From: Neoalteromonas arenosi
GTDB lineage: Bacteria; Pseudomonadota; Gammaproteobacteria; Enterobacterales; Alteromonadaceae
DNA length: 64,000 nucleotides
NCBI RefSeq assembly: GCF_030362855.1
Contig: NZ_JAUCBP010000007.1
Location: forward strand, 868,675 to 932,674
Reading direction: 5' to 3'
Part shown: piece by piece, positions 1-9,172 of the stretch
Numbering within the stretch: position 1 is the first letter of the stretch
How the letters are laid out: every line of letters begins with the position of its first letter
Made by a program: the position numbers and the translations under genes
Notes under the pieces: model-generated
Told to the model about the DNA's origin: nothing
Seen by the model: only the letters and a program-made list of their open reading frames with translations
Database searches by the model: none

Positions 1-680
1 AGCAATTCCGAGGTCGAAGGCTTTTTCTTTAATCCCGGCACTTCACGCAAATCAAAGAAGGCCTTCAAGGCTTCGTCGACTAAACGCTGTTTTATGTCTG
101 GGTAATGCACATTGATAATACTGCGCATCTCATCAGCCGATGGGAACTGAATGTAATGGAAGAAACAACGACGCAAAAACGCATCCGGCAACTCTTTTTC
201 GTTGTTAGAAGTGATGATCACAATGGGACGTTGCGTCGCTTTGACCAACTCCTGAGTCTCATAAACGAAGAATTCCATTTTATCGAGTTCGAGCAACAAA
301 TCGTTAGGAAATTCAATATCGGCTTTGTCAATTTCATCGATTAAAAGCACCGGGCGCTTGTCAGCTGTAAACGCCTGCCAAAGCTTGCCTTGCACAATGT
401 AGTTTTTAATATCGTGTACTTTCTCATCGCCCAGTTGCGAATCCCGCAATCGCGATACCGCATCGTACTCGTACAAGCCTTGTTGGGCTTTCGTGGTTGA
501 CTTAATGTGCCATTGGATCAAGTCTGTGCCTAAACTCGCTGCGAGTTGTTCAGCTAACATGGTTTTTCCGGTACCAGGCTCGCCTTTTACTAACAGCGGC
601 TTTTCCAAAGTGATCGCGGCGTTAACCGCCAATTGTAGCTCCTTGGTTGCAATATAATCTTGGGTACCGGTGAATGCCAT
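1..680 (-). CDS. MoxR-family AAA+ ATPase, C-terminal part missing (window edge)
   Basis: The reading frame starts at the ATG at 680 and runs off the left edge of the window, leaving about 226 residues. A Walker A motif GEPGTGKT lies near residues 37-44 and a Walker B motif LLIDEID near 107-113; an arginine-finger-like LRR follows a sensor I segment (ITSNN). This order and spacing is that of MoxR-type AAA+ ATPases, cytoplasmic hexameric chaperones that act with a VWA-domain partner on metalloenzymes or envelope complexes. The VWA partner normally lies downstream, so it would be outside the window. The family is clear; the substrate cannot be inferred. Confidence 0.9.
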   Translation of the reverse strand, partial: MAFTGTQDYIATKELQLAVNAAITLEKPLLVKGEPGTGKTMLAEQLAASLGTDLIQWHIKSTTKAQQGLYEYDAVSRLRDSQLGDEKVHDIKNYIVQGKLWQAFTADKRPVLLIDEIDKADIEFPNDLLLELDKMEFFVYETQELVKATQRPIVIITSNNEKELPDAFLRRCFFHYIQFPSADEMRSIINVHYPDIKQRLVDEALKAFFDLREVPGLKKKPSTSEL

Positions 681-868
681 TGAGTGCCTCTTAGTTACTT
701 CAGTTTTTTTGAATTTTCTATATCTTATAGCAAAAAAGCCCGTAGGATTTTTGGCCATCATACCAATCATATGGTTATTATGTTACGCAAAGTGTTAATG
801 GCTTGTTCACTTTTATCGTGGATATCCGTTAATACACCGACAGATAAGACAGAACAAAAGGTAAATCC

Positions 869-1834
869 ATGAAAGTCTATGACGATAATTCTTTAGCTAT
901 TGGTAATACTCCCCTAGTGAAATTAAACCGCGTTACCAGCGGCAACGTCTACGCCAAAATCGAAGCTCGTAACCCAAGTTTCAGTGTTAAGTGCCGTATT
1001 GGTGCTAACATGATTTGGGATGCTGAAAAGCGCGGTGTATTAACCAAAGACAAAGAATTGATCGAAGCAACCAGTGGTAACACTGGTATCGCCTTAGCTT
1101 TTGTGGCTGCATCACGCGGTTACAAACTAACGCTAACTATGCCAAGCAGTATGTCTCTTGAACGTCGTAAGCTACTCAAAGCGCTTGGTGCAAACCTGGT
1201 ACTCACCGAAGCGCCTAAAGGTATGAAAGGCGCTGTTGCGGCTGCCCAAGAGATCGTTGATTCAAATCCCGATAAATACGTATTACTGCAACAGTTCGAC
1301 AACCCTGCCAACCCAGAGATCCATGAAAAAACCACGGGGCCTGAAATTTGGGCAGATACGGATGGCGCAATTGATGCATTCGTTGCCGGCGTTGGAACTG
1401 GCGGCACAATCACGGGTGTTAGCCGTTATATCAAAAACACCAAGGGCAAAGCGATTACATCGGTAGCGGTTGAGCCAACAGATTCGCCTGTAATCACTCA
1501 GGCGAAAGCCGGTGAAGAACTAACACCTGGACCACATAAGATCCAAGGTATCGGAGCAGGCTTTATCCCAGGTAACCTCGATTTAGACCTTATCGATGAA
1601 GTTGAGCAAGTCTCTAATGAAGAGTGCATGGAAATGGCCCACAAGCTCATGCAAGAAGAAGGTATCTTGGCCGGTATTTCTTCTGGCGCGGCAGTAGTAG
1701 CAGCGAAGCGCTACGCTGAAAGACCTGAGAATAAAGACAAGATCGTTGTTGTGCTGCTAGCCAGTGGTACTGAGCGTTACTTGAGTAGCCCGCTGTTTGC
1801 AGGCCAATTCAGCGATGCGGAAGAAGTACAATAA
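869..1834 (+). CDS. cysK: Cysteine synthase A (O-acetylserine sulfhydrylase)
   Basis: PLP enzyme that converts O-acetylserine and sulfide to cysteine in the cytoplasm. The 321-residue protein follows E. coli CysK along its whole length. Lys41 in the segment NPSFSVKCR is the PLP Schiff-base lysine, TSGNTG near residues 68-73 binds the substrate carboxylate, and GTGGT near 176 holds the PLP phosphate. The NPSFSVKCR signature favours CysK over CysM. The gene stands alone, 189 bases from the divergent MoxR gene, and ends at a strong terminator. Family knowledge predicts activation by CysB, whose gene is at 18555-19529; A+T-rich sequence at about 700-760 would hold the promoter, but I cannot define a CysB site. 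Confidence 0.96.
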   Translation: MKVYDDNSLAIGNTPLVKLNRVTSGNVYAKIEARNPSFSVKCRIGANMIWDAEKRGVLTKDKELIEATSGNTGIALAFVAASRGYKLTLTMPSSMSLERRKLLKALGANLVLTEAPKGMKGAVAAAQEIVDSNPDKYVLLQQFDNPANPEIHEKTTGPEIWADTDGAIDAFVAGVGTGGTITGVSRYIKNTKGKAITSVAVEPTDSPVITQAKAGEELTPGPHKIQGIGAGFIPGNLDLDLIDEVEQVSNEECMEMAHKLMQEEGILAGISSGAAVVAAKRYAERPENKDKIVVVLLASGTERYLSSPLFAGQFSDAEEVQ

Positions 1835-1879
1835 TAGGCACTATTTTTTCGCTAAATACGCGTCATTAACGTATTTTTT

Positions 1880-1908
1880 AAAAGGAAGGCTGACACCTTC
1901 CTTTTTTT
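1880..1908 (+). terminator. Rho-independent terminator after cysK
   Basis: Nine-base arms AAAGGAAGG and CCTTCCTTT enclose a CTGACA loop, and the T run continues to about 1908. It lies 46 bases after the cysK stop, which fits intrinsic termination. Confidence 0.85.
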
Positions 1909-1952
1909 GTGTCTACAATAGGAGTTGGAAGTTATTGTACTGAGAATTGTTG

Positions 1953-2408
1953 ATGAAACATTGGTTTAGCGCGGGATTGCTGTTACTCGTTCTATTAACA
2001 ACTGCCTGTAGCGATGTAAAAGACGGCCAAGGTGTTGGCAAATACGGCATGATGGCCGAAAACACGCCTGAGTATACTGCCGTTAGATTTATGCAGGTTA
2101 TCTATCACGAAGATAGCCTTGATGAGGCCCTCGAACTCAGCTCCGAACGCATGGCTCGCCTACTCAACAATTACCACACTAACCGCAACGTTCAACGCTA
2201 TGTTATTAGCCAACTATACGACGAAGTCGAAATAAGTCCCGACAGTGGTGACACTGTTGGTCGAACAGAGTTTGCTGATAAAGCCCAGCTCACTCTGTTG
2301 TTCACCGGTTTTTATGATGAAGACAAAATCATCGAATTACGCAAAGTATCACTAGTTAAAGAAAGCGGCGATTGGAAAGTCGATAAGGTTGAAGTTTATC
2401 CCTATTGA
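1953..2408 (+). CDS. Small lipoprotein of unknown function
   Basis: 151 residues from the ATG at 1953; the frame could also open at the TTG codons at 1947 or 1950, but the ATG gives a normal signal peptide. The N terminus has a lysine, a hydrophobic stretch and a lipobox ending LTTAC, with Cys near residue 19, so it is expected to be lipidated and exported. The rest is acidic, and its pattern (helical first half, then alternating strands ending KVDKVEVYPY) resembles small NTF2-like or DUF4878-type lipoproteins. That assignment is inference. No recognisable catalytic motif. It lies between two terminators, with mvaA downstream by 97 bases. Confidence 0.8.
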   Translation: MKHWFSAGLLLLVLLTTACSDVKDGQGVGKYGMMAENTPEYTAVRFMQVIYHEDSLDEALELSSERMARLLNNYHTNRNVQRYVISQLYDEVEISPDSGDTVGRTEFADKAQLTLLFTGFYDEDKIIELRKVSLVKESGDWKVDKVEVYPY

Positions 2409-2504
2409 CGTTGGTTTGTTTTTTATAACCGCCAGCGACTTGTATTTATGCCAGAAAGGTGCAAACTTAACATTTAATTAACATCGTGCAATTAGGAGCA
2501 ATCA

Positions 2505-3680
2505 ATGAGCGACGATTTTCGTATCCCCCGCAGCCCCGATAATGATTATTCGGATGAATGGGCAGGCAAACGACGTGAGTTTTTAAAAGCGAAAACCGGC
2601 GCCGATTTGACCCACACGGGACAATACTCAATTGGTACCGATACGCTACCGGGTAACATCGAAAACTTTATCGGTGTAGTGCAAATGCCAGTAGGTGTTG
2701 CAGGTCCCGTACAGATCAACGGTGAACACGCCAACGGTCTGTTTTACGTGCCATTAGCAACTACTGAAGGTACATTAGTTGCCAGTTACAGCCGTGGTAT
2801 GCGCGTCATCAATGAGTGTGGCGGTGTTAAAACCACGGTAGTAGAACAGTTCATGCAACGTGCGCCAGCGTTTATTTTCTCTGACGCACGCGAAGCACGT
2901 GAATTTGGTCAATGGGTTGACGACAACATGGAAGGTATTGCAGCGGCCGCTGAAAGCACCACAAGTGTTGGTAAGTTGATGCATATTCACCAATGGTCTG
3001 TCGCCCGTGTGCGTTACTTGCGATTTAACTACACCACAGGCGATGCGGCTGGTCAAAACATGGTAGGTAAAGCAACTCTTGCTGCTTGTGAGTGGATTAA
3101 AGCCACCTACCCTGGCAAGTGTTTATATCTGCTTTCCGGTAACATGGATACCGATAAGAAACACAGCCACTTAAACGTACTTCACAGTCGTGGCAAGCGC
3201 GTGATCGCAGAGATCGTGTTGAAAAAAGAAGTACTTGAACGCGTGATGAAGGTTGATACGAAAACCCTCGCCAAAGCTTCGGTGCTAGCGAACACCGGTG
3301 CGATGATGGCCGGTGCTGCGTACAATGGTCCACACAGTGCTAATGGTATCGCTTCACTATTTATTGCGACCGGTCAAGACGAAGCTAACGTTGTAGAGTC
3401 ACATGCAGGTTTACTCTCGCATGAACTGCTGGATAATGGCGATTTCTATATGGCCGTTACTTTACCTTCATTGATTTGTGCAACCTACGGCGGTGGTACA
3501 GGTCTACCAACGCAAAGAGAGTGTCTAGAACTTCTAGGCTGCGTGGGTAAAGGTAAAGCCAACAAACTGGCTGAGATAGTCGCCGCCACTGTGCTTGCGG
3601 GTGATATTTCACTCGCTTGCGCAGTAATTGCCGGCCACTGGGTATCAAGTCACGACAAGTACGGTCGTAACCGCAGCTAA
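2505..3680 (+). CDS. mvaA: Hydroxymethylglutaryl-CoA reductase, class I type
   Basis: Reduces HMG-CoA to mevalonate, the committed step of the mevalonate route to isoprenoids. 391 residues, about the size of a soluble catalytic domain. Motifs occur in family order: GVAGP (about 64-68), PLATTEGTL with catalytic Glu88, DAAGQNM (180-186, where DAMGMNM is usual), the DKK lysines at 217-219, GQDEANVVES with Asp292, YGGGTGLP (328-335), and AGHWVSSHD with the general acid His383. The GGGT and AGHxxxSH segments match class I (eukaryote/archaeal type) rather than bacterial class II enzymes. RBS TAGGAG precedes the ATG by 6 bases. No other mevalonate gene is in the window. Most gammaproteobacteria use the MEP route, so transfer is likely. 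Confidence 0.93.
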   Translation: MSDDFRIPRSPDNDYSDEWAGKRREFLKAKTGADLTHTGQYSIGTDTLPGNIENFIGVVQMPVGVAGPVQINGEHANGLFYVPLATTEGTLVASYSRGMRVINECGGVKTTVVEQFMQRAPAFIFSDAREAREFGQWVDDNMEGIAAAAESTTSVGKLMHIHQWSVARVRYLRFNYTTGDAAGQNMVGKATLAACEWIKATYPGKCLYLLSGNMDTDKKHSHLNVLHSRGKRVIAEIVLKKEVLERVMKVDTKTLAKASVLANTGAMMAGAAYNGPHSANGIASLFIATGQDEANVVESHAGLLSHELLDNGDFYMAVTLPSLICATYGGGTGLPTQRECLELLGCVGKGKANKLAEIVAATVLAGDISLACAVIAGHWVSSHDKYGRNRS

Positions 3681-3701
3681 AGCCTGTGCAACGTTCATTT
3701 T

Positions 3702-3726
3702 AAGCCGGCGTTTCGCCGGCTTTTTT
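3702..3726 (+). terminator. Rho-independent terminator after mvaA
   Basis: AAGCCGGCG and CGCCGGCTT arms around a TTT loop, followed by a run of T. Very stable G+C stem 22 bases after the mvaA stop. Confidence 0.9.
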
Positions 3727-3839
3727 GTGCTCTCGCGATATACGCCAGCATTTTTATTAAATTTATTTTCAACCGGTTTAAACTTTTCCTCTATCAGCTT
3801 CGACTTATGCAGTGATTGTTATTTCAGGTGATCACTACA

Positions 3840-5138
3840 ATGAAGATAGAAGATACCAGCGCACAGGACGAAGTTCTGGTTAAACGCGCCAAACCCAATA
3901 AAGCCGTAATCATAACAGCCGCTGTGATTCTGACGCTTGGTTTGTTTTATTACGCAGCGCCTTCAGTACAGGCTTGGAGCACATCAGGCGCATCAGTTCC
4001 CTTTGAGCGTTTACGCATTGCCACTGTCACTCGCGGTGATCTGCAACGCGATCTATCAGTCCAGGGGCGCGTGGTAGCTGCAGTCAGCCCGACAGTCTAT
4101 AGCCCTGCATCAGGCACAGTTACACTAAAGGTTGAAGCCGGTGACGACGTTAGTGTCGGTCAGGTTATTGCGGTCATTGACAGTCCAGAGCTCGATAACC
4201 GTCTAAGTCAAGAACAAGCGGTTTTAGAAGAAAATGAAACCGCCCTCGCCCGTCAACGCATCAGTGCCAAAAAGGCAATGCTGGAAAATCAAAAAGCGGT
4301 TGATATAGCCAATGTTGCATTGATTGCTGCAGATCGAGAGAAACGTCGTGCTGACAAAGCTTTTGAGAGTCAGTCTATAAGCTCGATTGATTTTGAGAAG
4401 GCGCAAGACGATCTACAAAATGCCCAACTCGTCTATGAACATGCGGTTAAAGACGCCGAGTTGGATGCTGAGAGTTTAGCCTTTGAGATCCGTAGCCGCG
4501 AGCTGCAAGTGGAGCGCCAACGTTTACTCGTCAGTGACTTACAACGTCAAGTGAATGAGTTACAAGTGATCTCGCCAGTGAATGGCATTATCGGCAATCT
4601 TGCCGTAGAGCAGAAAAATCAGGTCATCGAGAACCAAGTTTTACTCAGTGTAGTCGACCTCTCTGAGTTTGAGCTTGAAGTCGATATTCCCGAAAGTTAC
4701 GCCGACGACCTCGCGATTGGCATGCTAGCTAGCGTATCGATTAATGGCGTGTCGCATCCTGCGCAACTGGTAACTATTTCGCCTGAAATCGAAAACAATC
4801 AAGTTACCGGTCGGGTGCGATTCGCCGCCACTGATGACGCGGGAAATCCAGTAAACAAACCGCTAGGATTACGCCAGAACCAGCGCCTTACCACGCGTAT
4901 ATTGATGGAAAATAAGCCGAATGTATTGCTCGTACAACGCGGACAATTCCTCGAAACAGCCGCTGGTAGATTCGCGTACGTGATCACTGACAACACTGCG
5001 CAACGCACCGCTATTCGCACCGGCGCTCGGAGCTTATCAGCCGTCGAAATCATCGATGGATTAAACGAAGGTGATCAAATCATCATTTCATCTACTGATC
5101 AGTTTGACGGCGCTGACGCCGTGCTCATTACCCAATAA
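3840..5138 (+). CDS. HlyD/MacA-like periplasmic adaptor of an ABC efflux system
   Basis: 432 residues from the ATG at 3840, chosen over the TTG at 3816 because AGGTG lies 11 bases upstream. One membrane anchor at about residues 21-40, then the hairpin-split lipoyl domain (GTVTLKVEAGDDVSVGQV, about 96-113), a long alpha-helical hairpin rich in E, A, Q and R (about 125-235), the second lipoyl half ending VISPVNGIIG, and beta-barrel and membrane-proximal domains. This is the layout of membrane fusion proteins that link an inner-membrane ABC transporter to an outer-membrane channel. First gene of a four-gene operon with the ATPase and two permeases. The substrate is unknown and no TolC-like gene is adjacent. 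Confidence 0.9.
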   Translation: MKIEDTSAQDEVLVKRAKPNKAVIITAAVILTLGLFYYAAPSVQAWSTSGASVPFERLRIATVTRGDLQRDLSVQGRVVAAVSPTVYSPASGTVTLKVEAGDDVSVGQVIAVIDSPELDNRLSQEQAVLEENETALARQRISAKKAMLENQKAVDIANVALIAADREKRRADKAFESQSISSIDFEKAQDDLQNAQLVYEHAVKDAELDAESLAFEIRSRELQVERQRLLVSDLQRQVNELQVISPVNGIIGNLAVEQKNQVIENQVLLSVVDLSEFELEVDIPESYADDLAIGMLASVSINGVSHPAQLVTISPEIENNQVTGRVRFAATDDAGNPVNKPLGLRQNQRLTTRILMENKPNVLLVQRGQFLETAAGRFAYVITDNTAQRTAIRTGARSLSAVEIIDGLNEGDQIIISSTDQFDGADAVLITQ

Positions 5139-5163
5139 CAGCAACAAAATACAAGGAACGCTC

Positions 5164-5865
5164 ATGCTTACGATGCAATCGCTCACAAAAACATATGTTA
5201 CCGACAATGTACAGACTCACGCGCTACGCGAATTTAATCTACAAGTAAACGAAGGTGACTTTGTTGCCGTAACAGGGCCGTCAGGTTCAGGTAAAACGAC
5301 GTTTTTAAATATTGCCGGGTTACTTGAGACCTTTAACCAAGGTACCTACACCCTCGATGGGCAAAATGTCAGTGCGCTCAATGACAAACAACGCAGTAAA
5401 GTACGCAATGAAAAAATTGGTTTTATTTTTCAGAACTTTAATCTGATCCCAGATCTAAACCTCTATGACAATGTTGATGTTCCTTTGCGCTACCGCGGCT
5501 TTAACGCCCAAGAACGCAAACGCCGAATTGAACAAAGCCTAGAGCGTGTAGGATTAGCTAAGCGAATGCAACACCTGCCCTCACAACTATCCGGCGGTCA
5601 GCAACAACGAGTCGCGATTGCGCGAGCACTTGCTGGAGAACCGAGGTTTCTGCTTGCCGATGAGCCCACCGGTAACTTGGATACTAAGATGGCTCACTCA
5701 GTAATGGCCTTGCTAACAGAAATCAATCAAAACGGTACGACCATTGTCATGGTAACCCACGATCCAGAGTTAGCAGCTCAAACCCAGCGCAACATTTTCG
5801 TGCGTGATGGCAAAGTCAGCGAAACCACGCCTGAACTAGTCGTCACCGATAAAATCGCAGTGTAG
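5164..5865 (+). CDS. ABC transporter ATP-binding protein, MacB/LolD type
   Basis: 233 residues from the ATG at 5164 (AAGGA 8 bases upstream); the longer frame beginning at 5071 would overlap the adaptor gene and adds no conserved residues. Walker A GPSGSGKTT (about 39-47), Q-loop in IFQNFNLIP, signature LSGGQQQRVAIARAL, Walker B FLLADEPTGNLD, and switch His in MVTHDPE. This is the MacB/LolD/FtsE class, whose partners are FtsX-type permeases, as found here. Energises the efflux complex encoded by its neighbours. Its stop codon is 17 bases before the first permease start. Confidence 0.94.
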   Translation: MLTMQSLTKTYVTDNVQTHALREFNLQVNEGDFVAVTGPSGSGKTTFLNIAGLLETFNQGTYTLDGQNVSALNDKQRSKVRNEKIGFIFQNFNLIPDLNLYDNVDVPLRYRGFNAQERKRRIEQSLERVGLAKRMQHLPSQLSGGQQQRVAIARALAGEPRFLLADEPTGNLDTKMAHSVMALLTEINQNGTTIVMVTHDPELAAQTQRNIFVRDGKVSETTPELVVTDKIAV

Positions 5866-5882
5866 TGTCCGGAGTATCGATC

Positions 5883-7193
5883 ATGTTTGGTTATTACTTA
5901 CGGCTTGGTTTTGCCAGTATCAAAAAGAACTACATTTTAAGTTTGCTTATGGTTGTCGCCATAGCCTTAGGCATTGGTGCGAGCGTTTCGGTCGTGACGG
6001 TAAACTATTTAATGTCATCCAATCCGATCCCGCACAAAAGTGACCAACTGTACTACGTGCAACTCGATAGTTGGAGCCCGCACGAACCGGCGCGCGAACC
6101 AAACGATCCGCCCGATCAAATTACGTGGCGTGATGCAACCAACTTAATGGCCGCTGGCGCTGCATTTAGACAAACAGCATCCGCGAGCTCTGGTGCAGTT
6201 ATTGAACCTAATGACGCCGATGTACGTCCATTTATGGCCAGTATCCGCCTAAACTTTGCAGATTTCTTTGCCATGTTCGACACCCCCTTTCTTTACGGCT
6301 CAGGTTGGACTGACGCTGAAGATCAAGCGCGTCGCCCGGTTGTTGTGCTATCAAAGGAGATTAATGATCGCGTGTTTGGTGGCGAAAACTCAGTCGGACG
6401 CTCAATTCAAATCGCGGCCACAGAGTTCCAAGTGGTTGGCGTAATGGACACGTGGCAACCCGTACCGAAGTTCTACGATGTGACCACTGGCGCATTTAAT
6501 GATACCGAAGACGTTTACATGCCCTTCTACATGAAGCAAGAACTCCAGCTAAGCAACGGCGGTAATACCAATTGTTGGAAGTCACCGGAAGGCGAAGGCT
6601 TTGAGGCATTTTTAAACTCTGAATGTGTTAACTATCAATTTTGGGCTGAACTTCCTAGCGAAGCCGACAAAAATGCTTATATGACATTTCTCAATGGTTA
6701 TGTTGAACAGCAAAAGGAACTCGGGCGCTTTGAACGACCATTGAACAATCGTTTGTCGAATGTAATGGAATGGCTCGAATACGAAGAAGTTGTGGCTGAC
6801 GATGCACAGATCATGCTCTGGGTCGCCTTTATGTTCTTATTCGTATGTTTGGTGAATACGGTTGGGTTACTCCTGTCTAAATTTAGCCGTAAAGCCCCTG
6901 AAATAGCGCTCCGTCGTGCTATTGGTGCGTCAAAACAAGATATTTTCTATCAACATATCGTTGAAACTGCATGCATAGGTTTATTGGGCGGTGTCTTGGG
7001 CTTAGTTTTATCCCTCGCCGGCTTGGAAGGCATTAAATTGTTGTATGGCGATTTTATGCAAAACCTCGTGAAACTCGATTTAACTATGGTTGGTTTTGCA
7101 TTTGTTCTGGCGCTTATTAGCAGCATTCTAGCCGGACTCTACCCCACTTGGCGTGCCTGTGCAGTTGCACCAGCAGCACAGCTTAAAAGTTAA
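5883..7193 (+). CDS. FtsX/MacB-type ABC permease, first of a pair
   Basis: 436 residues from the ATG at 5883 (GGAG 8 bases upstream); a GTG at 5865 overlapping the ATPase stop is less likely. One N-terminal transmembrane helix (about 14-38, with the glycine-rich end of MacB proteins), a large periplasmic MacB-PCD-like domain, then three C-terminal helices (about 308-330, 358-382, 397-420). EIALRRAIGAS after the second helix is the FtsX-domain coupling motif. The periplasmic domain has two cysteines (NTNCW and SECVN) that could form a disulfide. It pairs with the following permease, 10 bases downstream. Confidence 0.88.
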   Translation: MFGYYLRLGFASIKKNYILSLLMVVAIALGIGASVSVVTVNYLMSSNPIPHKSDQLYYVQLDSWSPHEPAREPNDPPDQITWRDATNLMAAGAAFRQTASASSGAVIEPNDADVRPFMASIRLNFADFFAMFDTPFLYGSGWTDAEDQARRPVVVLSKEINDRVFGGENSVGRSIQIAATEFQVVGVMDTWQPVPKFYDVTTGAFNDTEDVYMPFYMKQELQLSNGGNTNCWKSPEGEGFEAFLNSECVNYQFWAELPSEADKNAYMTFLNGYVEQQKELGRFERPLNNRLSNVMEWLEYEEVVADDAQIMLWVAFMFLFVCLVNTVGLLLSKFSRKAPEIALRRAIGASKQDIFYQHIVETACIGLLGGVLGLVLSLAGLEGIKLLYGDFMQNLVKLDLTMVGFAFVLALISSILAGLYPTWRACAVAPAAQLKS

Positions 7194-7203
7194 GGAGCCT
7201 CTC

Positions 7204-8427
7204 GTGAATTTATCCTATTTAGAACTTGGCCCCATGTGGCGTGCACTGATGCGCAATAAAGTGGGCGCATTGCTTATCGCTATTCAAATAGCTGTCACCA
7301 TGACGATCGTGCTCAACAGTATTTCGATTGTGGTTGAGCGCGACAAAATGATGCAGCGCGCCAGTGGCTTAGATGAGCAAAACACGTTTTACCTCACCAG
7401 CACAGGCTACACCAGTGATTTTAATGCACAGAACACTGTCACTGAAGATTTGCTGGCGATCCGTGCCATTCCAGGTGTGGTAGATGCTATTCAGCTAAAC
7501 GCCATCCCTATCAGTGGTGGCGGTTGGTCGATGTCATTGGCGACTGAAGCAGGCCCCGATGTCGAAGGTACTGGTACCGCCGTCTATATGGTTGATGAAC
7601 ATGGCTTGGAGACACTCGACCTAGATCTTATTGCAGGTCGCAACTTCACAGCTAATGAGATTCGCTGGCGCCAAGCGGCTCAGCCGGACTGGCCAGAAAC
7701 AGTGATTATCACCGAAGCACTCGCGTTAACGATTTTTGACAACGTCGATGCCGCGGTTGGCCAAACGGTTTACATAGGCAACGATGAGCCCATGACTATC
7801 ATCGGTGTAATTGATCAGTTACAGGCTCCTTGGGTCGGCTGGAATAACCTTGAGCACTCTATGCTATCACCGGAAAATATGGCGTTTAATTCCACGCGTT
7901 ATTTAATCCGTACCGAAGATGGAGAGCGCGATCGGTTAATGCCGATAGTCGAAGAGATGTTAGCTGCGCGCACGTCCGGACGCATCATCCGTAATATGGA
8001 TACGCTAACCGCCACACGTGATCGCAGCTACCGACAACACAATGCCATGATCAAAATACTGTTAACCGTGATTGTATGTTTAACCCTAATTACCGCTCTG
8101 GGTATTGTTGGTTTAGCGAGCTTCAGTGTACAAAAACGCATTAAGCAAATTGGTACGAAGCGAGCGCTGGGAGCTAGCCAAGCAAGTGTCATGCGCTATT
8201 TCATGCTTGAAAACGGTATGATAAGTACTGTGGGTCTTGTGCTCGGAACCGGCTTAACCATTGGCTTAAACATGTTATTGGTAAATTGGTTCAACTTAAC
8301 GCCGCTTGATTGGATGTACATCCCAATTGGTGTTATCAGTTTACTTATTGTTGGACAAATTGCTGTGTTAGGGCCTGCACGTCGCGCCGCGAATATTGCA
8401 CCAGCCACAGCAACACGCACGCTTTAA
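7204..8427 (+). CDS. FtsX/MacB-type ABC permease, second of a pair
   Basis: 407 residues from a GTG start at 7204, placed by the AAGGAG at 7192-7197 that overlaps the upstream stop codon; longer frames run back into the first permease. Same topology as its neighbour: one N-terminal helix (about 18-40), a periplasmic domain, three C-terminal helices (about 282-305, 336-358, 370-392), and the coupling motif KQIGTKRALGAS. Sequence similarity to the first permease is limited to the FtsX region, so the transporter is probably a heterodimer of permeases with a shared ATPase. The last four bases overlap the convergent HMCES-like gene. Confidence 0.88.
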   Translation: MNLSYLELGPMWRALMRNKVGALLIAIQIAVTMTIVLNSISIVVERDKMMQRASGLDEQNTFYLTSTGYTSDFNAQNTVTEDLLAIRAIPGVVDAIQLNAIPISGGGWSMSLATEAGPDVEGTGTAVYMVDEHGLETLDLDLIAGRNFTANEIRWRQAAQPDWPETVIITEALALTIFDNVDAAVGQTVYIGNDEPMTIIGVIDQLQAPWVGWNNLEHSMLSPENMAFNSTRYLIRTEDGERDRLMPIVEEMLAARTSGRIIRNMDTLTATRDRSYRQHNAMIKILLTVIVCLTLITALGIVGLASFSVQKRIKQIGTKRALGASQASVMRYFMLENGMISTVGLVLGTGLTIGLNMLLVNWFNLTPLDWMYIPIGVISLLIVGQIAVLGPARRAANIAPATATRTL

Positions 8428-9125
8428 TCGCGCGGTATCAGCACACTTGGCGCAATCGCATTGTATAAACTGGGTTTATCAATCGGTTGCGCAATTATAT
8501 TTTGCGGTAAGCGAGGCGTTAACAATGGGTCAAACAATTGTGTATTGGTCTCGCGATAATCAAGCCACTGGTGCAAGGTATCATCATCTTGGTTAAGCAT
8601 TAACGGGCTGGCTTTTTGATGATATGACGCAATTTTAGGGTGCGCTGGCGTGGTAATAATTGAAAAACTATATACGCTACCGGGCTGCCATACTCGATAC
8701 AAACCACCAAGTGCAATGCACTTATCCGGTTCGGCCAGAAAGTCGGTATACTGCATCGTGCCGTCGGCTACTTTTTGACTCTCGCCAAACCCCTTCACTA
8801 GTACCACACAACGTTGTTTTCGATAACTTTGGTAACCAGCGCTGCGCGGTACATTGAGTTTGTCATAACGGGTATTAAATGACGTGTACCTAGACGGTTT
8901 AAAACCAACTACATTGTCTTCACCCACACACTTATCGAGTAACAACCACCACGTTGCGGGCACTCTGCGAAGGCCTTTTTCATCGTTAATTAATATTTCG
9001 ACCGTTTGGGTAGCGCGAATAAAGCGTCCTTGGTGCACATTTTGATGCGCCCTCAAGTCAAGTCCTAGTTGCTCACAAAGTTCGAATACTGAGGTGTCAT
9101 CTAATACGTTAAGGCGTCCACACAT
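8424..9125 (-). CDS. Divergent SOS response-associated peptidase (YedK/HMCES, SRAP domain)
   Basis: SRAP proteins form a covalent thiazolidine crosslink with abasic sites in single-stranded DNA through Cys2. I place the start at the ATG at 9125 because this exposes MCGR and so Cys2; longer frames would block it. The other active-site residues appear in order: Asn84 (SFNTR), Glu115 (GFGES) and His169 (ASYHQ). The surrounding motifs differ from E. coli YedK (GFGES instead of GWFEW, TRYDK instead of ARVET), so this is a distant subfamily. 233 residues, close to the family's 220. It overlaps the last permease tail to tail by four bases. Confidence 0.82.
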   Translation of the reverse strand: MCGRLNVLDDTSVFELCEQLGLDLRAHQNVHQGRFIRATQTVEILINDEKGLRRVPATWWLLLDKCVGEDNVVGFKPSRYTSFNTRYDKLNVPRSAGYQSYRKQRCVVLVKGFGESQKVADGTMQYTDFLAEPDKCIALGGLYRVWQPGSVYSFSIITTPAHPKIASYHQKASPLMLNQDDDTLHQWLDYRETNTQLFDPLLTPRLPQNIIAQPIDKPSLYNAIAPSVLIPRD

Positions 9126-9172
9126 AGAGGTAAACACAGGCTTGCTATTACATGCGCTACACCCTAACGCGT

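Noticed and set aside
105-344. Plus-strand frame inside the MoxR gene
   Set aside because: Antisense shadow of a gene with intact Walker motifs.
684-872. 62-codon frame upstream of cysK
   Set aside because: No ribosome-binding site and no recognisable protein pattern; it covers the cysK promoter region and ends in the cysK start.
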